Shown here piece by piece: positions 36,242-47,359 of a stretch of DNA of 64,000 bases. Every line of letters begins with the position of its first letter. Position 1 is the stretch's first letter. The position numbers and the translations under genes are program-made. The stretch spans positions 61,531,289-61,595,288 of the forward strand of contig NC_133771.1 of NCBI RefSeq assembly GCF_003597395.2. The letters are read 5' to 3'. The DNA comes from Chelonoidis abingdonii. Taxonomy: Eukaryota; Chordata; Testudines; Testudinidae. The notes under the pieces are model-generated. The model did no database searches. It was not told the DNA's origin and was given only the letters and a program-made list of their open reading frames with translations.

Positions 36242-37554
36242 TCTCAGGGTTCCTTCCCCATTCTGGACTCTAGGGTACAGATGTGGGGACCCGCATGAAA
36301 GCCCACTAAGCTTATTTCTACCAGCTTAGGTTAAAACCTGGTACGCTGCCACCACCAAGTGATTTAACAAGAAACAGGGAAAAGACCACTTGGAGTTCTT
36401 CTTCCCCAAAAATATCCCCCCAAGCCCTTACATCCCCTTTCCTGAGGAAGCTTGAGAATAATATCCTAACCAATTGATTACAAAGTGATCAAAGACGCAA
36501 ACCCCTGGGTCTTTGGACAATGGAAAAATCAGTCAGGTTCTTAAAAGAAGGATTTTATTAAAAAGAAAATGTAAAAATCATCTCTGTAAAATCAGGATGG
36601 AAAATAACTTTACAGGGTAATCAGATTCAAAGAGCCCAGAGGAACCCTGTTTAGCCTTAGTTTCAAAGTTACAACAAAATGGATAAATTTCTGTGACGAA
36701 GTGGGAATGTTCTTGACGTGTTATGTGAATGCTGAATGGGGAGTATTAACCTGGGAAGGTTGCAGGGGAGTTTGGGACTGCCTGCATTGGGGAACGGAGC
36801 ATACCTGAGCGTGTAACCTGAGAACCCAGGTGGGGGGTTGGCGGCCAGGTAACACCTCTGCCCAGGAAACTGGAAAAAGGACAAAGGCTAGGGGAGAAGC
36901 CTGTGGGAGGCTGGAGGGAGTTTGAGTTTGGAGCTGGCTGGGAAATGGAGATGGGCGCCCTGACAGGGCTTGGGCTTCCCAACGGGGCTGTGGCCTCCCT
37001 GGGGGCCCAGATGGACCTAACCAAAGGGGGTCCTGTTGTCTGTACTGACAAGACCTGTTTTGGACTGTGTTCCCTGTTGTCTAAATAAACCTTTTGTTTT
37101 ACTGGCTGGCTGAGAGTCATGGTGAATTGCACGAAGCTGGGGGTGCCTGGCCTAGACTCCCCCAGACTCCGTGACAACTTCCCTCCAATAAAAGGTAAAA
37201 TTCACAAGTTGAGAAAACAAAGATAAACAAATACACCATGCCTGGCTGTTGCTTACAAGTTTGAAATATGAGAGACTTGTTCAGAAAGATTTGGAGAACA
37301 TGGGTTGATGTCCGGTCACTCTTAGTCCCAAGAGCGAACACCACCAAAAACAAAGAGCACAAAAAAAAGCCTTCCCCTCACCCAAGATTTGAAAGTATCT
37401 TGTCCTCTTATTGCTCCTTTGAGTCAGGTGTAGGCCAGGTTACCTGAGCTTCTTAACCCTTTACAGGTAAAAGGATTTTGGTGCCTCTGGCCAGGAGAGA
37501 TTTTATAGTATTGTATACAGTAGGGTTGTTACCCTTCCCTTTATAGTTATGACA
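36242..37554 (-). mobile_element. LTR family A, solo LTR (copy 3), carrying a nested LTR
   Basis: AGTAC at 36237-36241 is repeated exactly at 37555-37559. The outer LTR is about 828 bp after removing the inner insertion at 36692-37176. It shares ordered blocks with copy 2 (ATTCTGGACTCTAGGGTACAG, CAGCTTAGGTTAAAACCTGG, AATCATCTCTGTAAAATCAGG, CCTTTACAGGTAAAAGG, TTATGACA). Minus orientation; no internal viral genes remain. Confidence 0.85.
36692..37176 (+). mobile_element. nested solo LTR, family D, 485 bp
   Basis: Begins TGTGACGAAGTGGG and ends GACTCCGTGACA, with ATTTC before and ACTTC after (5-bp TSD, one mismatch). A plus-strand polyadenylation signal TAAATAAACC lies at 37081-37090, before the likely U5. 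It sits inside LTR family A copy 3, so it inserted later. The 143-residue antisense frame across it is not a gene. Confidence 0.8.
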
Positions 37555-37914
37555 AGTACTTTAAAGGGAAATCCCTTCCTTCACTAAATGTCCCCAGGGT
37601 GTCCTTATGCAAATATACAAGGTGGAGGGGAAGGGTTTCTTTCTGCTCCCCCCATCATGTATCCCCCCTAAGGTAGAATCTTCCCTTAATAGCTCAGCTA
37701 CAGAGGCATTTCCAGAAAAGTAATTAACTCAAGGTCTTTCTCCTAATCTCATAATTCTCCTTCAGTCAACTCAGCTGGATACACACTCTGGGCCAGATTC
37801 AGCCCTGAAACCAGTCTGGAACTGCAGCAGCTTACACCATGGCTGAACTTGACCTCTGAGTCAGCGTGTGTATTTCAGTTCTAAACAGGAATATAGGCAC
37901 TGAGATCCTATAGA

Positions 37915-38050
37915 CAGGGGCGGATCCAGGCACCAGCATGCCAAGCGCGTGCTTGGGGCAGCAAGCCACTGGGGGCGCTCTGCCAGTCACCACGAGGGCG
38001 GCAGGCAGGCTGCCGTGCTTGGGACAGCAAAATGCCTAGAGCCGCCCCTG
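37915..38050. mobile_element. hAT-type MITE with perfect 8-bp TSD
   Basis: 136 bp with termini CAGGGGCGG and CCGCCCCTG as inverted repeats, extending imperfectly inward (ATCCAGGCA vs CTCTAGGCA). CCTATAGA at 37907-37914 is repeated exactly at 38051-38058. Interior GGGGCAGCAAGCC is GC-rich. Non-autonomous. Confidence 0.85.
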
Positions 38051-38058
38051 CCTATAGA

Positions 38059-39048
38059 TCCAGAATGAGGAGTGACTCTTACTCCATAGAACCCCACTGA
38101 TACCTGCTGACTGGAGCAGAGTTGTTTAACATCAATCTTTCTAGGTACATCAGGTGTATAGGCCTCTACCCTTACTCGGGAGTAGTAGGCTATATTTAGT
38201 ACCAATTCATTTGTGTATCTAAAAGCATTGCCTTGATTATCTTTTCTGAAGATTCACCTCTAAAGACCAACCTTTCTTTTAAGCGCTCTGATAAGAAGAT
38301 AAAGCAAGTAACAACATTAAAATTAGATGACTCATGTCAGAACAGTGCATTAATAGATGTCACTTCCCCTCTCTTTGAAATGAATTTGCAGTGGGAGCTG
38401 CGGGGGCTGACTAGATTGAAAAGACATCAAAATCTGGAAAAGATCATATATTGCTAATAACATCTCCATGCCTTATCTCAACAAGTGTTTAAAAGCATGA
38501 CAAATTGGGCCAGAGGCTAGAATAGTATCAGTTTCTATTGTGTTTGCTCAGATGCTTTCCATAAGAGTATGACCTGCTTAATGTCTCCTGAATTAATGCC
38601 TATGCAAACAGTGAAAACATGCATATATAAGGTCAGTAGATGCCAGTAATATGTTTATGTACATAATTCCACTAAATTATATGAGTGATGAGTGAGTGAA
38701 AAATAATGACTCTATAGTAAGCTGTCTGCCACCTCCACTAGGATTTGTCCCATTTCTTGGTTTCCATTAAGTCATTATTGGCTCGAAAAATCTGTTAAGA
38801 TTCAAATGCAGTATGAGAGTGAGAGAAACCAGAGCAGAAAAGAACTTTTTACTAGCCCTTGCTTTGCTAACTACAGTCCATAAAAAAGAATAGGGTGACA
38901 GAGTGACATATGGAAATTACATAATTTGTTTCATTATTCCAGTTTTTAATTAAAAGAATTAGTTTTCACAACCTGTACAAGATTTTAAATATTTCAGTTC
39001 AATGACAGATTTTTTAACAACTTCCTCCTTGAGACAAACTTATAGCAG
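38059..39048. other. no gene seen
   Basis: AT-rich, repeat-poor sequence. No exon supported. Confidence 0.4.
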
Positions 39049-40043
39049 TGTGACGAGGGGTGCCGGGGCTCAACCCTCCCTGTGGAGGAGGGGAGCCACA
39101 CCGGCCTCGTTCTGTTCTCTCTGGGTCCTGTCCTTCGGATCCGCGGTCCACCGTTCGGGAGCGTTCGGTCCCTGTGGAGCAGACTGAGGCACAGCAAAGT
39201 CAGTAGGGGTCCAGCCTTTGATGCAGGCGGGCACCAAACAAACAGTTCAATAAGCTCTGGCCCTTTTGGGACAGGGCAGAGCAGTAGCAGAGTCACTGGG
39301 GCGGTGAAAGGGGGTTTCTGCCACCCGGCTATGTGTGGCAGGGGGAACGCAGGCCCACCCACTCCTCTGCGTTCCAGCCCGGGGTCCTAGTAGCGGCTAT
39401 CGCCGCTAGGCGGTCAGTGGGGATCCGGGCCGAAACACACTGACGGGGTGATTCAATGGGGATCCCGCCCAATACACACAGCCATAGGCTCAGGGCCTTC
39501 TGCGGCCTGACTATAGTCAGCCGCCCCCGGGCTACTTCCAATCCCCCCTTCACTTCCTACCTGGTCTGCAGGGTCGTCCACCCTCATGGGCTCCTCCCGG
39601 TCTGGGCTAGGTGGTAGATCCGGGAGCACCTCCAGGCAGCTGGGCCAGGTCTGGTCTGAGGGTTCCTCCAGGCTGTAGTAAGGGCTGGGCAGCTTTGGTA
39701 GTTCCGCGTTGTAGTGACGGCGGGTTAGTTCTGGTGGCTCCGCATCGTAGCTGCTGCGGGGTAGCTCCGGCAGCTCAGCGTCGTAGTTGCTGCGGGTTGG
39801 CTCCGGCAAGGCCTGATACCTGTCTCTGAGCTCCGCAGCCTCCCAGCGACGAGGGTCGGCAGGCACGTCTGCTCTGGCCGGCAGCTGAGCTGCAACTGAA
39901 GGCCGGCGCCCGGCTTTTATGCTTCCGGGTCGCCGCCTGACCCTTTGATGGGCGGGGCTTCCACCTGGAAGTTCCGCCCTTGGGGAAGATTGACAGGGCT
40001 CAACCCTCCCTGTGGAGGAGGGGAGCCACACCGCCTCGCTACA
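39049..40043 (-). mobile_element. LTR family C, 995 bp, with coding-like tandem repeat
   Basis: AGCAG at 39044-39048 is repeated exactly at 40044-40048. Plus-strand ends are TGTGACGAGG and CTCGCTACA, so the minus reading starts TGTAGCGAGG and ends CCTCGTCACA. A TATA-like CATAAAAG (minus, about 39915-39922) precedes an open frame to 39453 that includes four 12-residue units (39667-39810), for example LPEPTRSNYDAE. A 38-bp block near the left end (39066-39103) is repeated exactly near the right end (39996-40033). High GC and CpG suggest it is young. No gag or pol. Confidence 0.75.
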
Positions 40044-40098
40044 AGCAGTTATTGAACTTTCAAGTGTGCCTACCCTATATTTTATTATAATTATGGGG

Positions 40099-40168
40099 GG
40101 GGCGGGATTTTCCAAGGTGCCTACGGGAGTTAGTCCAGTAACTCTTGCGCGCTTTTGAAAATCCCACC
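40099..40168. mobile_element. short palindromic MITE
   Basis: GGGATTTTCCAAGGTGCCTA pairs with GCGCTTTTGAAAATCCCACC, enclosing about 30 bp. It is a compact inverted-repeat element; related single ends may lie near 42890 and 51410 (TTTTCAAAAG, GAAAATCTG). Confidence 0.55.
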
Positions 40169-40260
40169 CTATTTTTTTTCCTTGTAACATCTTTTAGTTC
40201 CTGACTACTTTAAAATCAATAGCATTCATTGTATATCTATATCCTATATCTAATTTTATA

Positions 40261-41760
40261 GATTCATAGATTCTCAGGCCAGAAGGGAGCATTGTGATTA
40301 TCTCGTCCAGTGATACTCAGGAGCCATAAGTGTCTCTTCGATGTGTCTCCTGCTGCAACACATGATTTTAAAACACAGTGTGATTTAATTAGTAACCAGT
40401 CTGAGTTATTAACCAATCAGCATGCTTTTACTATGGTATTAAACATTGTAGAATACTTGGTCAGTCATTTTGCTGTGAGAATAATATAAATATATATATG
40501 TATAAATAGTATATGAAACAAAGAATTCACACTATGGTGGCTCTTTTGGGTAATATTGGTCATTAATTTGGCTCCTGAACCACTGAGGTCTGAGTATCAC
40601 TTATCTAATCTGTTTCCCGGGTAACACAGATCATAGGATGTCCCTGAATTAATTCTTGTTTGAACTGGAGTCCACTAATCATTTTTGTGGCTCTCTCTGA
40701 ATTCTCTCCACTTTATTAACATCCTTTCTAAATTGTTTCCCAGACATCATGACAGAGGGGGTGGCCAGGCCAAACCTAAGTGGTGCTGCAACCCTGTGTG
40801 CCAGGTCACAATTGTAGGTCCAGTCTAGGGTCCACTCTATCCATAGACAAGGTAGGCAGCTGCATAGAACAGTGGACTTGGCTCTTGAACAACCTCTCTA
40901 TCCCCCTGAGGGCCTCCACTCTGCACAGGGCTGGGATTAGGGTTGCGGTACTGGGACAGTGAGTATACATATGTAATAATGAGTCACAAAAAAAGACTAA
41001 GGTGGATTGCCTTAGTAAAAAGTTTGGGAACAGTTGAGCTAATAGGTGCCATGTTAATTTTGTTGTGTTCTAGTTTTTTAATCAAAATATCTTGCGGTGC
41101 CAAGCCAAATGCCTTACTGAAGACTCAATATAATATATCACCCAAAATTGCAATCTCAGCAAAAAAGATATCAAGTTAATCTGATAATCAGTTTTCCTTA
41201 AATCTATGTTGATTGCCATTAATGATTACCATCCTTGTATTACTGTCCTTTAAGTCTTTATTAATCAAGTCCCGCATCAGGCATTACATTATTTAGCCTG
41301 GGCTTTATGTCAGAATGATAGGCCGATAGTTATCTGGGTCATCCCATTTACCTTGTTAAAATATTTGCACAACATTAGATTTCTTCCAGTCTTCTGGAAC
41401 TTCCCCAGTGTTCCAAGAGTTAGTAAAAAAATCAATATTAATAGTACAATGATATCCTTGGCCAGCACTTCTAAAACTCTTGGATGCATGATATGCAGAC
41501 CTGCTGATTTAAAAAATGACTAACATTAGTAGTTGCTGTTTAATATTCTCTTGAGTTACTATTGGAACAGAAAGTTTTCTTCACCATCATGCAATATAAC
41601 ATCTGGTTTTCCCAAATACAGAATAGAAATATTTATTGAACATTTCTGCCTTTTCTGCATTGTTGTTGACAATTCTACCATTTCCAGGGTTACTAGAGTA
41701 TTACTAGCCTCTTTAGTTAAGATTGCCTAATTTCCAAATTTAACCTTTCAGGATGAAATT
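40261..41760 (-). mobile_element. CR1 LINE, antisense, with nested insertion
   Basis: The 3' end reads ATTCATAGATTCTCAGGCCAGAAGGGAGC...TTATCTCGTCC and resumes after a MITE at TATCTAATCTG. Further right, ATCTATGTTGATTGCCATTAATG and CCGATAGTTATCTGGGTCATCCCATTTACC...CTTCCAGTCTTCTGGAACTTCCCC are the reverse-complement RT region. About 250 bp at 40740-40990 does not look like CR1. Inactive. Confidence 0.85.
40309..40601. mobile_element. hAT-like MITE nested in CR1
   Basis: Inverted ends AGTGATACTCAG and CTGAGTATCACT are perfect over 12 bp, with GGAGCC/GGCTCC further in. AT-rich interior. The flanks (ATCTCGTC, ATCTAATC) give a weak 8-bp TSD within the CR1 tail. Confidence 0.75.
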
Positions 41761-43160
41761 TTCCAGGCCAGTTCTTTTGTGAGAAATTAAGGGCTGCTTG
41801 TTGGTGAATACTGATCTGTACATGAAATTATGATTTATGTATAGTAGTTCTCAGATGGTGTGTTGGAAAGTGAGGAGGAGCAGACAGGTTCAGCACACTG
41901 CCTGCCCCACAGGAGAGAATCATCAAAAAACCTGTGATTGCAATGATGGAGCACCTATCACTGGGGTATTCTCTTCAATGTTCGGCTGATGGGGAAAAAT
42001 AGTCTGAGGTGATAGGAAAATAGTCTGAGCCCTCCTGTAACACAAGCCATTGAGATATATTGTTATTAGGCTCAGACTCACAGAAGGAAGGCGGGGCTTG
42101 GAGAAAGGAGAGATCCTTTGATACAGAAGAAAAGACTAAGCGAGAGTCAAATGGAGACCAGACTGGGTCCCAAAAGAATACAAATTTGTTCCATTCTTTT
42201 CCTGTAACTCAAAAGGGAAGCCCAGCTCATTTAGCTTGTACTGAAGGAGATTAGATTAAACGATGGGTATAGATTGTTTGTTGTTTTGAAATCATTCTAT
42301 AATACATTGTTTAATTTTCCTAACAGACTGCCAGTCACTCTGGGCCTGGTCACAGGATTCCAAGAGAGGTTCAAGTTGGCACCTGAATCCAGTTGTGCCT
42401 GCATGATAATGAGCAGTTGGCATCATGTGATTCCACCCCAAGACAGTTGTAAAGGCAGGAGGCCTGGCCCCTGAGGGGGCCCTACTCAGAGAGACCAGGA
42501 CCGGGCAAAGGTGTGATCAGCCCCATAACTATGGCATTCCTATATTGGAGGGAGGGTTTTCAGTTTTGAACAAGTATGAAGAAGAGGAGAGTCAAAAAAA
42601 ACAAAACCAAAAAACACTTCTTCCCATTCTAAAATAAATATTTGCAATTTTTTTAACAGTTCTAGAACTGAAATGTCAGAGGACTGGAAGGCAGGTCTTT
42701 AGAAAGAGCAGTCCTCACAGAGAAGAGTCTTTCAGTGTTCTCATGAAAATTGATTTGGCCATATGAATTGCAAATGATATTTGTTAGCATTTTTTGAGCA
42801 AGGTTCAAAGAGAAGTGACACTGCATGGGATGCTTATATGGAACAAGACAGAGATACATGATGGAACTGTTGGGTGCTGAGTGTTTTTGAAAATCTGACA
42901 TTTCGTTTAGTTGCCAGAATTGGCAGTAAGGTCTTTGAAAAATCTGGGCCCAGTTGGTGGGTACTTGGGACACTTGAAAATCTGGCCCATATCATATTCA
43001 GCACCAATCAGTTTTAAGATATATAACATTCAGCTGTATAACATTCAACCCTGATCAGTTTTCAAGAAGTTTGATCAAGTCAAAATCCACTGTTGTTTTT
43101 TTTTACTCTCCTGGAATTCCTATAAGAGCTGTACTTGTGTTTATCTATAGTGTGATACTC
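41761..43160. other. no gene seen
   Basis: Only a scrap of an inverted-repeat element at about 42885-42990 (TTGAAAATCTG) is noted. The 103-residue antisense frame (42662-42973) is unsupported. Confidence 0.4.
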
Positions 43161-43453
43161 AAGGCTTGTCTACGCTACCCTGCAGTTATGGACTACTGGG
43201 GTGTGAATAGCAGTGTGTGCCAAAGTGCTGCGATGCCTGTAACTTCCCAGTGTGGACACTGCAGGTGTGAACTAAAAGGTTCCTAGTTCGTTTTAATTTA
43301 GTCCTTTTAAACAGGGCTACTTTAATCTGAACTAGGAATTTTTTACTTCATGCCTGCAGCTTCCACACATGGGTGTTACAGGACTGCACTTTAGAGCATA
43401 TAGATATTCACACCCCCATAGTCCAAACTATGGAGCACTGTAGACATAGCCTT
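43161..43453. mobile_element. hAT-type MITE
   Basis: Inverted ends AAGGCTTGTCTACGCT and ACTGTAGACATAGCCTT. The interior has further inverted words (GAACTAGG/CCTAGTTC). 293 bp, non-coding; no clear TSD. Confidence 0.65.
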
Positions 43454-44479
43454 AGTCTCAATAATGTTGCAGGATGACCACAGTCCAAAGCATTGCGGAT
43501 AATGTCAGGCAACATGCCACAGGTCAACATACTAACAAGATGAGAAATTATGGTTGTAAATTTAAACTGCCAAAGCTGAATTGGTTCAAGATGCTTTAAA
43601 AATGTGTATCATTTGCAGCCTTTTTGTGCTGGTGATGCTCCTGGAAAAAATATACAAACTCAAATCAGCTGTAACTGATAAAAGCTGGGAATATTTTGAA
43701 CGGGGACAAAACGTAATATATTGTTGGAGCTATAATGAGAACTTTCATAACTATTGCAGCTAGAGTGATCCTTACAACTACAAAAGCCAAGCAGATGAAG
43801 TAAATAAAGACATCCCACATCAGACAAAATATGATGATACACATAAGTGTAACAAAAACACATTTATACCACATCATTCATACCTCAATTCATTCACTGT
43901 TTACCCAGCATGGAAACCTGAACAAGAATGCGATGATATACAAACCATCTGAGGGTTGTAAGTTAGTTTTTTGATCCTTCAGGACTTTGGCATAGTAATT
44001 TATTGGAGTTTTCTCCTTACATATGTAGTGAATTATCTAAGAATCACCAAAACAAACTTTTCTGTTGCTGCTATCAGACCATATTTCTACAAGACTCTTG
44101 TTGTTGGGAGTTACCATTCAAATAATTTTCTGTGTTCTCATTGGCAAATGTTTATAGAACATTACATATCCCACAGTGAATCAGATAATAGGTGGATGAA
44201 GTCCAGTATCCTGTCCCTGGCTGTAGCTGATAACTGATAAAAGGAAGATGCATCCTATCTTTCCTGAATCCTGCTGATTATGAGCCTGATGGACTTCAAT
44301 GGGTTTAGCATTGAGCCCCAAATGACCATATTGTGCAAGGGGATCTTGGACATGTTTGTGACAGATATGGCAATTTTCTGCAATATCCTTGAAAAATCTT
44401 GCATTAAGTTGGTATCTTTAGAGTACATTGCACCAAATGCAATGGTTAGATGTTATTGTGAACATTAGGAAGTGTTGGG
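43454..44479. other. no gene seen
   Basis: AT-rich sequence. Sense and antisense small frames overlap at 43580-43880 with no domain. Confidence 0.4.
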
Positions 44480-45160
44480 TACTTTTATGGAACAGTGGAC
44501 CCGACAAGAATGAACTTTTGGATACGCAGCATTACATGGTTTGCCTGGGGAATCTCGAGAGAGAGGTGAATGCAGATTCCCCACTTGTAATTATGCAAAA
44601 CCCAAGCCAGACTTTTGAAGCTGTGCCCTGATGAGGGGACCATTGTCTACCAGTTACCTGTTCCTAGAATCTGAAGGCCAAGCTGTATAAAGGAAAGACT
44701 AAAGGATTCATGGGGGTGCTATGAACTTGTAACCATAGAAACCCCCCTTTGTGCGGTTTGAAGAACTGACTCTGAGCAGAGCCTCTATGAGAGTTGGGGG
44801 GTGGGAGATGTGCTCTGGTAAGCTTATTAGCATGTGCATAGGTTCTTTTATTGTTTTTAATATGTTTCCTCTAATGCTTTCACCTTAAAAATAAACTTGT
44901 GGCACCTTATAACTATGAACGATTATGTTGTTTATTATCTATAATGAGAAAATAAAGTACAGATTCCGACCTATTTAGGCAGCCTATCTCTGTTGGGAAT
45001 GACACAGTAAAGGCAGGGAACTGTGCAGCCTGGAAAAACCCTGGTCAGGAGGGAGAGAGACATGCTGGTGCCCACCCAAGAGAGCTGACGGCTGGCAGCC
45101 GGAAGTCTGAGATGGTTGCCCTTGTTGGACTATAGCAGGTGAACACAGGTGCAATTGCTC
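44480..45160 (+). mobile_element. LTR-like repeat, plus orientation
   Basis: AACTGACTCTGAGCAGAGCC, then AAAATAAACTTGTGGCACC and GAAAATAAAGTACAG, followed by CTGGAAAAACCCTGGTCAGGAGG and GGTGAACACAGGTGC. The order promoter-like, AATAAA, then downstream tail resembles an LTR, but I do not see both ends or a TSD. Confidence 0.4.
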
Positions 45161-45339
45161 TTACCTGTGATATTGTCAAAAAAGGAGCAATTTTTTTGTA
45201 TATTCTGCTTGAAGATACCATAAACAAGTTTAGGTATCTGTATTTATAAGCCAGCCACACTTTAATGTCTGTTAAAAATGCACTACTGATTCTTGCCTGC
45301 ATATTTATACCTGCCTCTGGAAATTTCCATTACATGCAT

Positions 45340-45465
45340 CTGACGAAGTGGGTATTCACCCATGAAAGCTTATGCTCCAATACATCTGTTAGTCTGTAAG
45401 GTGCCACAAGGCTCTTTGTTGCTTTTTACAGATCCAGACTCTCACGGCTACCCCTCTGATACTTT
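45340..45465 (+). repeat. amniote interspersed repeat, copy 2
   Basis: GCATCTGACGAAGTGGG...CCCATGAAAGCTTATGCTCC...ATCTGTTAGTCTGTAAGGTGCCACAAGGC...CACGGCTACCCCTCTGATAC matches the copy at 15486-15613 block by block. Confidence 0.75.
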
Positions 45466-47219
45466 ACAGCATTCATGATACTCTTGGACAAACCCTTCCT
45501 TTGATGTTTAGCCATGTCATTCAATGCTCTCTGCCTGCTCTTACCACTACTTTGAGTAAAAAAACATAGTGACTCAGAATGTAAAGGTGGAGAAGGAAGA
45601 ACAAACATGTTTATTCTAACTAAGAATTGAAAGTGAGAAGGTGGAAGACTGAGCAATGTAATTAGATTAAACTCAAGACACTCCATCGAACACCCACTGA
45701 TCAGAGCCACAAAACTGAAGCAGCTCTCTCATGCTGGATTTTCAAAATTTTCAAAGAAAACCTTTATTTCAGGACGTCTGTACTAACCAGAAAATTTCCG
45801 TCTCAGCCAGGGCTTGGTTGAAAGGTCTGCACTCAAATCACAGATTTACCTTCACCAAAATACCATGCTAGTGATCAGTCTCTAAAGGTGCTATTAATTA
45901 ATACAGAACTACTGTATTGAGGTATTTCCTCTTGAGCCTAAATTCCAAAGATAATTGTCTGAAGTATCTTAATTATAAAGATATATCTGAAACTTATAAT
46001 TCTCCAGTCATCACTTCTCATTCTGGTGCACTGGTGATAAAGGCAGCATACAATTGTCTTTAATCATATCCTTAAATTAGCTCAATGTAAACCAAATTCA
46101 ATCATCTGATTATACACAGTATTGCAAATTTTGTACATGCAGTTACTTGTGTGCAACTTTATCTGCATATCTTCCAGGAATAACTTGTAATAGCAACCTT
46201 TATTTCAAACAGTGAGCCAGTTTTCTTTTGTGTTTTATTGTAGAAAATGGTCAGGTACAATCCATTTTGTCTTTATTCCTGTTGTGGGAAATCTGTTATA
46301 ACTCCAGTGCAAATTACTTTGGAAACTATCTTGAAAATCTATACAGCCAATCCCTTTATACCGTTTTTAAAATAATGAAACTGGTTGAGTCTATATAGCC
46401 CAATTGTTGTAAATGTAGTGTCCTAATTTTCTAGGATCTGTATAATGCTCTCCTCTCCCACATGCACATGCAACTGAGACCTTCGTTGTTATCCTTGTGT
46501 AAACCTCCTACCAATGTGACATTTAGTTCTCATTTTCATATTACAATATGATTAGATTATATTAGATTTTTCATAATGGGCCATTAATTTAATGAGAGAT
46601 AAGTCTGTATATTCCATTTGAAGATTAGTGCCGCATTTCGTACACATCTGCTATTCAAGCTGGCAAATGGATAGTCCTACTGATGGCCATTTAAGGAATT
46701 AAAAAATAAAATACCAAACAACAACAACAACAACAACAAACACCTCTAAAAGCACTACATGGATTATTTAACAAGTGGAAATTTTTCCCGCTTTTAGAAC
46801 CAGGTAGTGCCTAACTCAAAGTTACCAACTCTCACACCCTGTGCATCTTTGCCTTTTGCTCAGGTGAGGTGGAATGACAGGCGCTGAGAGTCCAGTTCTC
46901 TCTCTCCCCTACCCATGCAGGTTAGTGAGGAGCAGGCTCAAGTGAGCAGAGCCTTGGCTAGCCATTATATCTGGCCAGAAGAATGGGAAGGGAATGACCT
47001 GCACCTGGTAAGGGAGTGACCCAGATTCCTTCCCCATGGAGCAAGTGGGAGCAATTAATTCCAGGAGTGGTACAGCTATGCACCACTTCATAATCAAAGC
47101 TCCATTTAGCCCTTAGCACTTGTTTGTAATTCTTACAGACCCATAATAGCTGAGCCTTTGGTGATAGCCGTCAATGCACACAAAGTTTGAGCACCGGCTT
47201 CAAGAAAGTAAGTACCATA
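45466..47219. other. no gene seen; (CAA)n at 46718-46741
   Basis: Repeat-poor AT-rich sequence with one trinucleotide microsatellite. No exon supported. Confidence 0.45.
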
Positions 47220-47227
47220 TCTGCCAA

Positions 47228-47351
47228 TAGGGTGACCAGACAGCAACTGTGAAAAATCGGGACATGGAGTGGGGGGTAATAGGCACCTATAAAAGGCAGA
47301 GCCCCAAATATCAGGACTGTCCCTATTAATTTGGGACATCAGGTCACCCTA
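47228..47351. mobile_element. short hAT-type MITE (GGTGACC family), copy 2, perfect TSD
   Basis: 124 bp with inverted ends TAGGGTGACC and GGTCACCCTA. TCTGCCAA at 47220-47227 is repeated exactly at 47352-47359. Interior GCCCCAAATATCAGGACTGTCCC is the reverse complement of the copy at 25964-26086. Confidence 0.9.
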
Positions 47352-47359
47352 TCTGCCAA

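Noticed and set aside
36746..37177. 143-residue antisense open frame
   Set aside because: It lies wholly inside a solo LTR (36692-37176) on the strand opposite to its polyadenylation signal; GC-rich composition explains the lack of stops.
43153..43461. 8-bp target duplication for the MITE at 43161
   Set aside because: TGATACTC and AGTCTCAA do not match well enough to claim.
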